A stretch of DNA of 64,000 nucleotides from Dipylidium caninum (taxonomy: Eukaryota; Platyhelminthes; Cestoda; Cyclophyllidea; Dipylidiidae): assembly GCA_017562135.1 (NCBI GenBank), contig QEYB01000963.1:992001-1056000 (forward strand), written 5' to 3'. Within the stretch, counting starts at the first letter, position 1. Each line of letters begins with the position of its first letter. Positions 25,465 through 37,419 of the stretch are shown here, piece after piece. The notes beneath the pieces are model-generated. The model was not told the origin of the DNA. It saw nothing but the letters and a program-made list of their open reading frames with translations, and did not search any database. A program made the position numbers and the translations under genes.

Positions 25465-26836
25465 ATGACCGACCTAAAACCTTTATCGGATGACTTCATA
25501 AGTTTAGTTGACGATAAAGGAGTCCTTAAAAATATAATCAAAAAGGGACACACAGATATGTCACCTATAAAGGGCGAAACAGTTGTCGTACACTTCGAGG
25601 GAACGTTCGAAGGCGGCGACAGGCACGGGGAGAAATTTGACTCGACTCGAGATACAAATGACCCGCTGAAATACCCTTCTGAAGAAGGTGGGACACAGTT
25701 GTGAATTAATTCTTTTAGGTCACGTAATCAAGGCTTGGGACATTGTTATCCCAACGATGAAGCTGGGTGAAGTCTGTGAAATAATTGTCGCACCTGAGTA
25801 CGGTTATTTCGATGAAAAAATCCGTCGATATGAGATTGAGCTGTTGGATTTCTATGGTTTGCCCTATCATTGATAACTCAATGTGTCACAGGCAGGGATG
25901 TAAGCCCCAAATACGATGGCACAGTTTACTTGACTCGCCTCGTTGAAGGAAATGCCGCAATCTCCCCTCGGTCCGGCCACTCATGCGAGCTCCACATCAG
26001 GGGTTATTGTGATGGGAGAATTTTTGAAGAGCGTGACGTCAGTTTCTTGGCCGGTGACTTTGTTCATGTTGGTATTCCCGAAGGCCTTAGTCGTGCCGTG
26101 TTTTACATGAATGAAGGCGAAGAAGGACGCGTTCGCATTTGCGAGCCCATGACATTTTCAATACAAGAGTGTGAAAAGCGGGGAATACCTAAGGCTTCTA
26201 TTTTGTACTATGTTGTCAAGGTTAAATCTTGTGAACAAAGGAAAAGTGTAACTCTCTTCCACAGTTTTCCTGATAAAATGGGTCACATGGAATCTTTGAA
26301 ACAAAAGGCTAACGGATTATTAAAGGTCTGACGTAGTATTTTGAGTCATATTATGTTTAGAATGGAAAATTTCAAGTAGCGATCGACATGTACTCCGATT
26401 TACTTAATGATTGTCTTGGGATTATTACTGATGGCTACAAAGAACACACTGATTTGACAAAATTCAAATGTATTCTTTATCAAAATCGCGCTCTTGCTTT
26501 CCTGAAATTGAAATTACCCAATGAGTGTTTGGAAGCATGTAAACAATGTCTTGAACTTGATCCGCGAAATGAGAAGTGTCTGTATAGAAAGGGCGAAGCG
26601 TACGTTATAATGGGTGATCATGAGGAAGCTGAAAAGTGCTTTCGGCAAGTGATTTTAATGAATGGCAATAATTTGGAGGCAAAGAAGAAGTTGAAATTGT
26701 GCCAAGATGTAATTTCGAAGGCTCTCCTTCGGGAGAAGAAGATGTTCCAGGGCGCATTCAAACTTCTTACAAACGTGAGTTGGCTTTGTGTGTTCAATGT
26801 TCTTTTAGGCGGAATCTGCTGATGTTTCTGGTTAGA
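25465..26836 (+). CDS. FKBP4: FKBP52-like immunophilin, copy B
   Basis: Paralogue of the copy at 18.7 kb with an intact reading frame. Exons: 25465-25687, 25719-25856, 25892-26325, 26361-26774, 26809-26836; introns of 31, 35, 35 and 34 nt. Domain 1 has [22 protein letters not shown] and [20 protein letters not shown], so the Phe-Asp pair and the Trp of the FK506 pocket are present, but the flap (usually G-x-x-G-x-x-x-x-IPPNA) is gone: [16 protein letters not shown] runs straight into the last strand. Domain 2 (exon 3) is divergent and probably not a prolyl isomerase. Exon 4 holds TPR repeats ([52 protein letters not shown]). An in-frame ATG at 25318 would add 49 residues; 25465 is preferred because it matches copy A. 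The 824 nt upstream separates it from the PUS3 start on the opposite strand. Confidence 0.9.
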
Positions 26837-27454
26837 ACAAAGATACGGGCGCAGATGGGAAACCTCCGAGCTCATGTCCTTAGCTAAGACTTCCTCTCCT
26901 ACTTTTGGTATATTGTTTGCCTGCAAAATAAACCCCCCTTTTTCCAACATTGTTTTCCTTTTTTAACTCCCTCTCTACTCGCCTTTTTATCCCGCTACGA
27001 TTCACTGACATCAAAAATAGTTGTTTGGTGTTCCTTAATACTCGATTCTTTCTCCTGTGTTGTTGTTGTTGTTGTTTGGTACATTTACGCGCAAGTCATG
27101 AGGTCACTTTGGGTAGGCAAGTTCATCAGGGGTCTGACTGACATTCTACGCTCTTGTAACCCAAATCTTTTTCCCGCAAACATTTGGAGCGTAACATTCG
27201 CCCGTTTCGCAACGCTATCCTTTCCCCTTACCTGAGCTCATTATCACTTGGGTGAGATTGACAACGAAACTTGGAATAAATAACTGCCCTGGCGCGACCT
27301 ACGACACCGCCGCTACTTTTACCAAATTCGATGAAAGGTGCACTAAGAAGAGCGTTAACACCGATTAAAGTCGATTGATGGATTCACATAGTCTCATTTT
27401 AGAAAGTATGACACAGGAAGTGTTAATGTTCGCAATTAAGTACAACTCCTATCG

Positions 27455-29878
27455 TTAGTGGGGCCGTTGGAGGGAACGAGTAAGGTCAACCATCTGAATG
27501 TAATCACTCAATTTGGTGATAAAATCTCGGATATGCGTGTTTTCCTTTTGTCTGCCTGCCTCATCGGCCACTACAATTGCCAAGTAGACGCGTGTTTCCA
27601 ACTTGAGGACAAAAAAAGTCTTTTGAAGCTGTGCTTCGTGAAGGCGATTAGTTGTCCGTGGGATTATGGAGGCGTCCAATGAGAGGAGTGAATGCACCGA
27701 GCGCATTATCACCGCATAGTCACTCACCGGCAGTGTGTTCAACTCAGTCTATAAGTTCAAAAAAGACAAATCACAGTTAGGGATTAATTACTCGATTGGC
27801 GACATAGCCGAAGCTAAGCTTCAAACGCCCCACAAATCGACAAATCACATCGTCTAATGGATGCACATTTGAATGACGTCATCATGGGTGCTGCTCTGAC
27901 CCCGAGCAGCTGACTCAGTGTGTAGCCTTGACACTGATGTACATTCATCTAAGATATATTTCTGGAAAAAACTGAACATTAAGACAGAACCATTTATTTA
28001 AGGGTGTCTACATTCCCAACTAATTGTAAGTCTACCATCGATACAGACTAATCCCCCTCTCGAAAAGCGTTCTGGTAATTAATAAGGCACCAATATATAG
28101 GGAAATGGTAACCATAAGACCACAAGCTGCTGAATGACTTTCAATTTGGAAAAATATTTGAAAATATCAACTTCCAAATAACTTCTTATCGTATCGTATT
28201 TTTATGGTCACTACATCGATATATCTGTTAACAATGTAATCAGTGTTTTAATAAACACAGACTTAGCAAAACCATGTTCTAAGACATTTCCAAAAGTCTG
28301 CTAACCGCATTCTTGAGAATCACTAGCAGTCCACACATTGGCTATATGGGCACTTACGAGAGGCATAGTGAAGATGCAAGGAATTGAAACAGGGCTCTTA
28401 GCATACATTTCAGCGGCCCCCGGGGGCACGTAACTGTGGCCCAAGAAGGCAAAATCTTGGAGGTAAGCATCAAAAAAGATGGATACACTAGCACCTTCAT
28501 GCTTAATGATGAATTCCTGAATTCTACAGCAAGAGAAATGATTGTAAGAACAAGCGCTTTATCTGAGTACAATTATAAGTTGTGACTGGTTGTTTTACTC
28601 ACTGGATAACAATATCAGGCCTTTCTTGAACCAAAATTTGCCCTATCTCAGCGAAGTTAGTATTTACATCGTGTAAAATGGAGTACCAGTAGAGCGAAAA
28701 CTTGGCCAAGAGGACAGAGTAAAATCGTCGAAGCCAGGCACTTAGAGCAGTAGACAATGATTGTGTGCAGATGTCTACTTGGGACCAATGAATACCGACA
28801 AATTATACCTTCAAATGCCTAAGATATAGACAGGTAGATTGCCTACAATCTACCTGTGATTCAAATATGGAAACAGTACTATCAGGTACCAGTTAATCAG
28901 GACAAGTTACCCTTGACGATTAAAATGCATACAAATAGTGTAGCATGGTAAAAATGCCAACAGAAGGGTTTTACAGAAAAGTTCACCATACCAAATAGCC
29001 TCCAGCGCAGTAATCTCCCAGTTTTTGAGAGACGAAACTTAGAGTTAGAATTGAATTAAGGAATTCTAAATTGCCAATTTGACATTGTAACTTGAGCAAA
29101 TTTGCAAGTATTTCCACCTCCAGTCTGCAATAAGGAGGATAGACTAGTCGACAGACAATTTGGATGTTTTCTGTCTTGGTAACAAACACCATTAACATGC
29201 CGAAATATGTACTGTATGTGGCGAGGGCGATAAATACGACTTACCTGGCTACGTCAATTAACGGTGAAATGACAGAGTCCAGGCAATTGACGGGTCTATT
29301 CAAGGAATGAAGTTCTTCGAGAGCCGATCCAAAATTTTTCGCTGATGAGCATAACACCGTTTCGCGTTTCGTTATCAATGTATAACTGTCGACTAGTGAA
29401 GGAAACATTTTTAGACGACACCTTAATGTGATCACTCGACGAAAAAAAGCGAAGTTCCATGCTTGGTCAAGTGATATAAGAATAATTAATTCTCCACAAA
29501 AAAATAATCACTATGACAAACCATGAAGCTGTAAACATACTAAAGACCAGGTTAAGGATACAAAGAAATCAGTTTACAACGTAGTTTACAAAAGTAATGG
29601 ACATATTCCAAGAGTGCTGAAACAGGACCTATCAAAGCATCATTGCAAAATCGTCTGTAGGGGTAAAGTGGATCTTCACACACCGAGTGCAATCTGGAAA
29701 ACGTTTCGTACAAATTCTACCTTATTTGATAAGCACAAATTATCAAACTTCTTGACGATTGAAAGCACTCCTGTAGGAAAGAGCTGTAGGTTTTGATATT
29801 TGCGTTCGATGTGAAATAATGCAACCAATACGTTTTTCAATGCTGTAGTCGAATCCATGTATTTAACAACTATGGCTT
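27455..29878 (-). CDS. KICS2: KICSTOR complex subunit KICS2 (C12orf66)
   Basis: KICSTOR tethers GATOR1 to lysosomes and restrains mTORC1 when nutrients are scarce. Six exons in family order support the call: about 29878-29660 (NVLVALFHIERKYQNL, SNKVEFVRNVFQIAL), about 29460-29240 (NFAFFRRVITLRCRLKMFPS, VNCLDSVISPLI), about 29128-29000 (LEVEILANLLKLQCQIGNLE), about 28760-28610 (LAKFSLYWYSIL, QERPDIVIQ), about 28540-28361 (QEFIIKHEGASVSIFFDAYL, GHSYVPP, SPVSIPCIFTMPL) and about 27760-27455 (LQKTFFVLKLETRVYLAIVV, stop). Similarity to vertebrate KICS2 is moderate but collinear over its length. The first exon may not be the true start, because the usual N-terminal 50 residues were not found. The last exon carries the stop at 27455. 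Confidence 0.8.
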
Positions 29879-32175
29879 CAGGAAATAAGCGCTACTTAAT
29901 GTAGGCGTTTATATACAAACCAATGATTCCCTGATTTTGACTGAAGAAGTACCAGAAAATGCTAGAACGTAATTTTCCAGACTTGAGTATATATCAGAAA
30001 CCCGAAACCCAATCATCAGAACCCAACTTGAAACACATTCACAAATGTGCCCTTAATAACAACAGAGTAAAAGCATAATTTTTCGACAAATGTAACTCCC
30101 ATTTTGCTAAACCTATATGAATATTTTTAATTAGTTTTGACAACATTTTATCGCAAAAGACACCTCTGTGGCCCGAGTTAGATAATGGAAAATAAGAGAT
30201 TATTGTGAATTTTGAAGTTGAGGCTCTCAGTAACTGTTCTAGTACATGATACGTCTATATCTAGTAAATATACCTGAATTTCGCTCTTGCCCTGATGTTC
30301 TACTTAGTTTAAGCCATTCGTTCCCCCATCCCATGTTAGTGTCTTGCTCCCTATATAAACCTCCTCCACTTTACATCTATACTTTTTTTCGTCCCGATAC
30401 TCTTCGTTAAGAAGATTTCCCTAAAACTAGCTCGAAAAGTAAGCTTCGCCCTGTATCAAAACCCATATTGTTCATTGGTATAAGATTCCTACCGTTTTGG
30501 GAACTTTATTAAATATACAAATAGTAGCTTTGTCTAAAATTTCACAAGCCCGTGGAGATCACCAGCTCATCATCCCTTCTACCAGATTTTATTGAATGAC
30601 TTTGAGTTCTCACATCCTGTTCCACGTTGTCGTCACTCCCCCATTCCTGTCCTATCCCTCTCATGTACCGATCATGACTTTCCCTATTATGAATCTCAAA
30701 CGGCCTAGGTCACTGCCTCCTAGGTGTTTTGAAAATAGAGTCTGGAAGCGGCTGATCGCATTGAAGGGTGAGTCGAATTCGTAGCATCGGGTGATTGTTT
30801 GGTTACAACACCCTTAAACTCTAGTGCAATCTGACGTTTTTGAAGATAAGAAATACTTTACTTAGATGTATGGAGAAAAGAAGGGAACGAATATACGTGC
30901 CTCGGGGATCACAATGTCAAGATTGGGCCCCATACATTTGATGATTAAGGCGTTTGGCTCATTAAAGTAAATGTAACTTCTGATAATTTTGTTATCCCAT
31001 TTTAATCGGCTCTGCTGTCCTCAAACCACATTTATTGGAAAAAGCCGTAATGTTCAGGATGAGAAAAATTGAATGGACCTACACCCCCCTAGAATCTTCC
31101 TTGAGCCCTAATTTATCTTTTTATTGCCTGGTCGTTGATGCATTATAGCTACCCCATCGACTGAGTTGTTGTGGTTGTTTTATCATGTAATTCTTTAATC
31201 TTTCCATACCCCACTTCCTTTAAAGCGTTTGAGGAAAATTGTAATAAATCGGTTTGTTTTCCGAGGGCAGAATTTACTCACACAATATCCCTCCCTTATA
31301 GGGCCCCATGTTGGGAAAAAGCAGAAAATAGTTACCGATGGCTTTTCGTCGCAAGTCTCTGCTAATGCTTAAGTCCTCACTGACGGTTGTGGGTATACAC
31401 CAAACTCTGGTCGTATGATAAGTCGAGGAAAGGTGGAGAGGTAACGCTCATTGGGAATGGAGTTTAACGCCACGCAACGCCGAGGCTTTCCTCCGTTTAT
31501 AGTTTAACAGATCATGGTAGGCGCTGGTTTTCGGACGTACGAATCAACCAGTTGAAGATGACAATTGATGCCACGAATTAGACCAATAAACACCCTACAA
31601 TCAAGCAATTTAATAAGGCGTTATTGTTGAACGAGGGCAGAGAGAGGGTTGTGTAAAAAAACATTTATAGAGCTATTATTCAGTCGCCGTTTTGATATAG
31701 CATCAATAGTGTGGTGGGGAATCATTCTAAATACACCTAGTTAACGCCTCCAAGACTGTACTATCAGCAGCATGATTGGTATTGTCCCGATAACCAGGAT
31801 GACCGACAAGCAAGATGACAACAGTAAACTCATACAGGGACGTGAATACACCATGTCAAAAAAGGCCCCCCATCGACGTTATGGGGATGGAAAGAGGCGG
31901 GTGGAATTAGAATGAGAGTGCACGTTCTTCTACAATTCTTGCTAAGCCTGCCCCTTCCACGTACCTCCTGGCGCAACCGCCCTCAGGAAGTTTACACTTA
32001 TAGTGGCACCTTTTTATGTTACCCATGTGCAAACCACCTACCTCCGCACCCGCCTCCCCCGCGCCACGATGATAACAACTGGCAATTATATCGGCCTTAA
32101 GAACAATTATGATAGCAAGTGGTGCACCGATTTCGCATAAGTCTGACCGGACTCATTAAGACGATGTGTGAGAAG
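29879..32175. other. Gene-free stretch between KICS2 and the ETS gene
   Basis: About 2.3 kb in which I find no conserved coding exon on either strand. The open frames at 30596-30784, 31171-31365 and 31912-32100 are short, composition-driven and unlike known domains. It may hold the KICS2 promoter and the ETS gene 3' UTR. Confidence 0.5.
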
Positions 32176-33206
32176 TCAAGAAAAGTAGTCGGGATATTCC
32201 AAGAAGACATAATTCTCCGCGTCGGTGTCGGTCGATGCGTAGACTTGGTTGATTTGATCGCATGAGTAAGCATGCTCGTACTGCTGATTGACAGGATAAC
32301 TTAAGAAGCCGGTGGACGTAGAGTTATCACTCCACTCGTATTCATAGGTATTGTTGTAGACAACCTGGTCTTCCCACTGTCCCTGATACATCACTTCCTG
32401 GGGTAGAGCTTGAGCTTCTGACACCGGAGCAGACGGTGTTGGGAGGGGGGGTAGAGGTTGCACCGGTGCCGGGGATGGTAGAGTTTGATTGGGCGGAGGC
32501 AGAACAGGGTGAGGGAAAATTACATCTTGAACTGGCGGGGAAGCGGAGTTCCAGTTCTTTCCTGGTTTGGCTGGCAATACAGCGGTGAGGGTATCGTCTA
32601 AGGTCAGTTTAGCCAAAACCTCAGGTTCATAGGCAAAACGATAGACGTAACGTTCACCGGACACCTTACTAATTATCCCCTTCTCATAATAGTATCGTAA
32701 AGAACGACTCAACTTGTCATAATTCATTGTGGGTCTATTTTTCTGAATACCCCATAGTCTTGCCACCTAAAGAGGAGATATCTCATTTGCAAGTGTCTTA
32801 CCTCCTCGGGTTCATTCAACTTAAATTCCAGCTTTCGTCCAGCCCAACAGATTAAATGCTGGCTGGCTGGATCATCGAGCATTGTCACAAGAAATCGCCA
32901 CAACTGTAGTGAACCCTTCTGTTGCGCCTGTTGTTGATTCTGATGGGATTGATGATGATTACTATTACCATTAATTTGGTGACTGTGATGGTGTTGGTGG
33001 TGGTTGTGATGGTAATGCTGATGTTGAGGCAAAAACAATGAGGAAATTGTGCTACTGGAACCGCTGGTAGTTGATTTTTTAGGTTTCTTCCAATTGCAAC
33101 TTCTCGATCTAGGTACTTCCAACATACCACTAGGCTTTCTGGAATAAGAGGAAACAATGTTAGCCGAATGGCACGACCTCTTGTCACACTCAAGGTTGTC
33201 CAGCAC
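32176..33206 (-). CDS. ETS-domain transcription factor, PEA3 (ETV1/4/5)-like, C-terminal exons
   Basis: Sequence-specific DNA-binding factor recognising GGAA sites. The ETS domain spans two exons separated by a 35-nt intron (32767-32801): [36 protein letters not shown] | [20 protein letters not shown] and [20 protein letters not shown]. The recognition helix [18 protein letters not shown] is complete, including the two arginines that read GGA. The block [12 protein letters not shown] and the tail after GERYVYRF point to the PEA3 subfamily rather than GABPA. Upstream lies a His/Gln/Asn-rich linker and basic KKPKK; downstream a Pro-rich then acidic/Tyr-rich tail ending EYPDYFS. The ATG at 33206 opens this frame, but a strong acceptor at about 33143 suggests the first residues are intronic and that further 5' exons exist upstream. 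The PEA3 N-terminal activation domain was not seen. Confidence 0.9.
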
Positions 33207-33786
33207 AGACTACTTCCGCTTTGTCAAACTGCTCTCCCCATAATGCCAAACAAGGGTGTAGTTGGTGTATTGATGACCCGCCGGCACAGTATTATTATTA
33301 TCAGTACGGTAACATGCCAGTCAACCTAAAGGAACGAAATGAGATGAGGATTGTAAGAATCCTTTGGTGAAGTTCTCTCGCTGTTCTACGAATTGGAGCA
33401 TGCACGAAATGAGAATGTAAATAGAGGATGCGGGAACCTTGTGTATTTATTAGCAACTCACACAGCTGCGATTGGAGGTTTTGTGATTTTCTGGTAGTTT
33501 CCTGACATCCGTCTTCACCAATGTCCATCAGCACCAAGAACACTTATACCGAGAAGTATAGTCTTAGCCACTTAGTTTAAACACACAAACCCTCCACCTT
33601 GACCCTACCAATAGCACGCTGTGTAAGGTTTCGAAGTCATGTGACTCGCAACGACCAATCAATACACCCCATTTTGGCTGGGAGATGAACCGCTGGATCA
33701 GCTTATCAACGTAGCGGTGGACGTCTTCTTGCATTCCCCCTCCCCTGTATCGCCAACATCATAGTGTTCGATGTTCAGCTACCCTA

Positions 33787-34999
33787 ATGGGAGCCAAAGA
33801 AAGCCATGTTCAGAAGAGTTTAAAAAGGCAATGTGGAAGTGTTTATGGACAAACTGATACACCAACTTATTGTCCAACCAGTACCACCATGACGTGGGCG
33901 ACACCGACTTCACAAGTATTGAGTAACTGTGAGACATTTAAGCATCCTCAGGCTAATCTGTCTCAAGGTGGGTTTATCTGTGATTCGGCCAATCGGAAGT
34001 TAGCTGGTGACGTGTACAGCAATGAGTTAAACCACCATAAAACAAGACTGAGATACGAGAGTTGTGGAGACGAAACTGGCACTGAGGAATCACGCACCAA
34101 GACCCCGAGTTCTCGTTCCGGCAGAGAACTAGAAGTTAGGTCCAGAGGTCGTGGGGTTAATGCGACTTCATTGGATGAATCGGAGACCTCCTCATCTATC
34201 TCTCTGGGTGATGGTAGTCCACAGGACATTCTCAAGAGGTTAAAAAATAAGCGAAAGCCGTTCCAGGCCATACCGAAAACTACAAAAAGTCGGGAATTTG
34301 CATCTCATTCACCCGGTGGTCAGTCGTGCACCTCCCAAATGTCCTCCTCGTCCAGTCCACCGTCTTGCTGCACACCTATGCCTTTCGTGGACTTCGTGAA
34401 GTCAAAGAGGGCAGGCGGAGAGAATAGAGCGGCACAACAAGAGCAGAGTGCTAATCAAGAGTGTGTGACATCTCTCGGAGGTGAGATGACGGACACTTTT
34501 AATATTAATATTTGCAATAAGCAGCTGAGTGAATTGCCAAACCGTATACCCAGTGTCAAAGTGGATGAAGCGGAGGTCAGGCTTAATGTTTCCCGAAATA
34601 TACATCCACCACCACAAGATTGTGACGACACTATTGATCGGTGGGTGACACCGAAACCAAGTCCCAAGTTGGGCTTCACGGAGATGGATACAGGGGACAT
34701 CGTTTTTACAGCCTACTTGCGAATGAAGGGGACCGGACCGGATGAGTATGATGATGTTAAGAAGACCAGTGAGCGTCGATTGAGAGGCCTACAGACTCAA
34801 GAACACTGTCGAAATCAAGCTTTATGATAAGCCAACAGAACGGCGGACTCTACTGGTACACAAGTTACGCATCCACGGACCGAGTTATAGAGAGGTGGTG
34901 AGATGCAAAAACTCCTTGCCTCGGTGCATTACCGAGCGTCTCATTACTGCCCACGCTAATGTCGATGAAATCTTGGTCAAATCGAAACGTCGAAAGTGA
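33787..34999 (+). CDS. Unrecognised two-exon protein with possible N-myristoylation site
   Basis: A long open exon (33787-34745) joins through a 49-nt GTATGA...CTACAG intron (34746-34794) to a second exon (34795-34999), giving about 387 residues. I do not recognise the family. The N-terminus MGAKES fits the MG-x-x-x-S/T myristoylation pattern. The body is Ser-rich and charged (SSSSPPSCC; a basic patch KRLKNKRKPF), i.e. mostly disordered. The last 90 residues look folded: DIVFTAYLRMKG, then EIKLYDKPTERRTLLVHKLR and EVVRCKNSLPRCITERLITA, ending with basic KSKRRK. Without the splice the first exon runs 27 codons further to a stop at 34827. The length and the sensible junction argue for a real gene. 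It lies head-to-head with the ETS gene, 580 nt apart. Confidence 0.6.
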
Positions 35000-37419
35000 G
35001 GCAGATGAGGAGGAGAAGTATCTTATGACATTGTTCGTTCTTTCTTCTCTACACGTGAGAATGCACGTGTGTTGGGTTACACTACACGTCGCCTCTTTTT
35101 CTCGCCTCTGGTCGCTACTGTTGAGGTGAGAGGGGGGTTACGTGGAGCCGGTGGTAGTATAAACGCCATGGTCTCTGTTGACAGGATTAGAGCCTCCGTA
35201 GTGCCGTCCCAGTGTCGCGGGGTTTATAGAAGCCAAGGCTGAATTCAACGAGTCTAAAGTGTGAAGATGTGCTTTAGGGTCGCCTTTTTTTTACAAAGAT
35301 ATTGAGACCGCAGGAACAATGGAACAGGCTGGAATGTCCTCTAGTCCCTCTTTACACCTTTAAAGGTGTGCCGGAAGGACTGACGCAAGGAAGAAGAATC
35401 CTGTTAGCAGGACACTCGATTAAAACGCGGTAGAAACCGTCCACACCCGGCCTAAAGTCGTCACATGGAGAAGAACATTTCCGGATCGTCTAATGACGAG
35501 ATGATACGGACTCTAGAAGTGACAGGCTCTTCAGACCTTCTCAAGTGCCTTCAACACCCTCAAAACAGGACGACAATAATCGAGGCTGGAGTTAGGTAAG
35601 GATAAAAAAAACCAAGGAGGCCGAAAGAGAGAGGGAGAGAGGTGAAGGAGCACGACGTACCTGTAGTCAAAAGGAGGAGAATGGTTGTACACGTCTTAAG
35701 GCAGCGGAAATTGTGATTTTACCAACCAATACAATCGTCCAATTATGTCAGTAATTATCTCTCCCCGATAACGTCGATTCACGCCAAGGCGAGTGCGACA
35801 ACGAGATGGTAGTGAGTGGAGGGTGGACGGGATGTGAGGGGCGGAGGGCTGAGGGGGGGGAGAGCTAGAATAGAACGAGGCGCGAGGAGCCAGGGCGTCG
35901 GGGCTTGCCGTAATTGTACCGATGTGCAGCAATTAATACATTCGCCTGAAATTGCTTTCTCCATTCTCACACACAACCTTGTCAGTTAATGAGTTCGACC
36001 ATGGTGAATGGCCCTTTCCTTTCCCTCCACCCCCGGAGTTGTATCTGAAGCGAGTGCAGGAGAGCGCGCGGTACACCCTCATTCAACGATCTCGCTGGTA
36101 ATCATGCCTGTGTGTGGAGTATAATGGTGCTCGAAAACGGGTACGCGGATTCGTCAAACTGAAAACTAAGGGGAAACAGAGATGAGGAGAGAGCTGCAAT
36201 ATGGTCGGAATTGAGACATCATCTTTTCAAGTCATTTTTTCGAGAAAGTTGAAGCGAATGCGCGAAATAGCATGTCTTAGTAGTTCCGTTTCCTAATAAA
36301 GAGCATTTCTCCCAGGTAGAGGGGAAGTGTCGAAAACGGGGGAGTAAGGGATAAAGAAAGAACACCGTTGAGCGGAGGTATCTGAGGAGGTAATTGGGAA
36401 AGGGAAATTTTACCTGTTCTAACGTCCCCCACTTTGCCCAGGCGTGCAAACACTGCGGAAAGACGTATCAAATGATGTGCAGTGCGACCTTTGATGTGAC
36501 ATGCGTTCGTAGCTCATGTGGCTGTGCTTCAAGTAAGCGGATTTAGACGAGTTCAAATCCTACAAAGGGACCCTAAACCTCGGGTAATAAGGTTAATGAC
36601 ATATATGCTAAATGATGGCCGTGCCTTGGGTTCCTTTCGAAGAACATAAAATTTCAGTGGCTTCGAAGTGGACTCGCTTTTCGAGTAGGATGACACGTCA
36701 CTGACACTAACCACAACTCTGCCCACGGGTGAAGACTAACACTGACAGAGACCACAGCAAAACCATTTGACTGTAATTTAAGAAACTGACTCAGCCTTCT
36801 CGGAGAGACCATGGGATATGTCCAGCCGTGAGTTTTCGTCGGCTCGAGCAGGTGTTCACGAGTTATTTTACAAAAGTTATTTTACAAAAATACTATCTCA
36901 CCATTGTTACTCGCCATCTCGATCAACGGCTCCGTGAGAAGAAACATTAGCATTCTGCGAGTTTTCCCGACTATTGTTGTATATGTCCTAATGGATATCA
37001 CTCAATTCACTCACCCTCCGAACTCATTTCCATCGGCCCCCCGAGAAGGATAAATTACTACCAATAATGAGGCAAATCCCACCAACGACTACTGTCCACG
37101 ATGAAAATCGCCCTATCGCGAAGACAATCTCTTAACAGGGCTGCACCAATTCCATCAGAAGAGCTTCCCGGAGTAGAAGAATAGACAATTTCTCATATAA
37201 AATCTTGAACTACGCTTTTTTGATGTGATCATATCGAGCAACCAATTGAAAGGTGGACATGTCTGTTCAAACGCACATCTATTACTAAATAAACAAAAAG
37301 TGAGCACAAGTCGGGAAACAACTGTAGGAAATCAGGAGTCAGGTCTGGAAAAACCACAGAAGATTTAGTGATAGGATAGGAAAAAAGATGAGTCAGAGGG
37401 GGAGAAGAATAAGACGGTG
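35000..37419. other. Non-coding region between the unrecognised gene and PIGO
   Basis: About 2.4 kb with no supported coding exon. A purine-rich stretch lies at 35610-35660 and a G-rich stretch at 35820-35880. The short minus-strand frames at 35696-36471 are Ser/Pro/Leu-rich without domain signatures. No tRNA or other RNA gene could be supported. Confidence 0.45.

Noticed and set aside
33301..33543. Minus-strand 80-codon frame upstream of the ETS gene as its first exon
   Set aside because: No splice junction in the right phase and no similarity to ETS N-termini were found.
34766..34794. Shorter GT-AG introns (29 and 39 nt scale) joining the two exons of the unrecognised gene
   Set aside because: They leave the second exon in the wrong frame; only the donor at 34746 gives a continuous frame.
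36487..36565. tRNA-like segment with A-box-like TAGCTCATGTGG and B-box-like GAGTTCAAATCCT
   Set aside because: The anticodon and T-arm stems do not pair and the acceptor stem does not close, so it is not a tRNA gene; at most a decayed tRNA-derived fragment.
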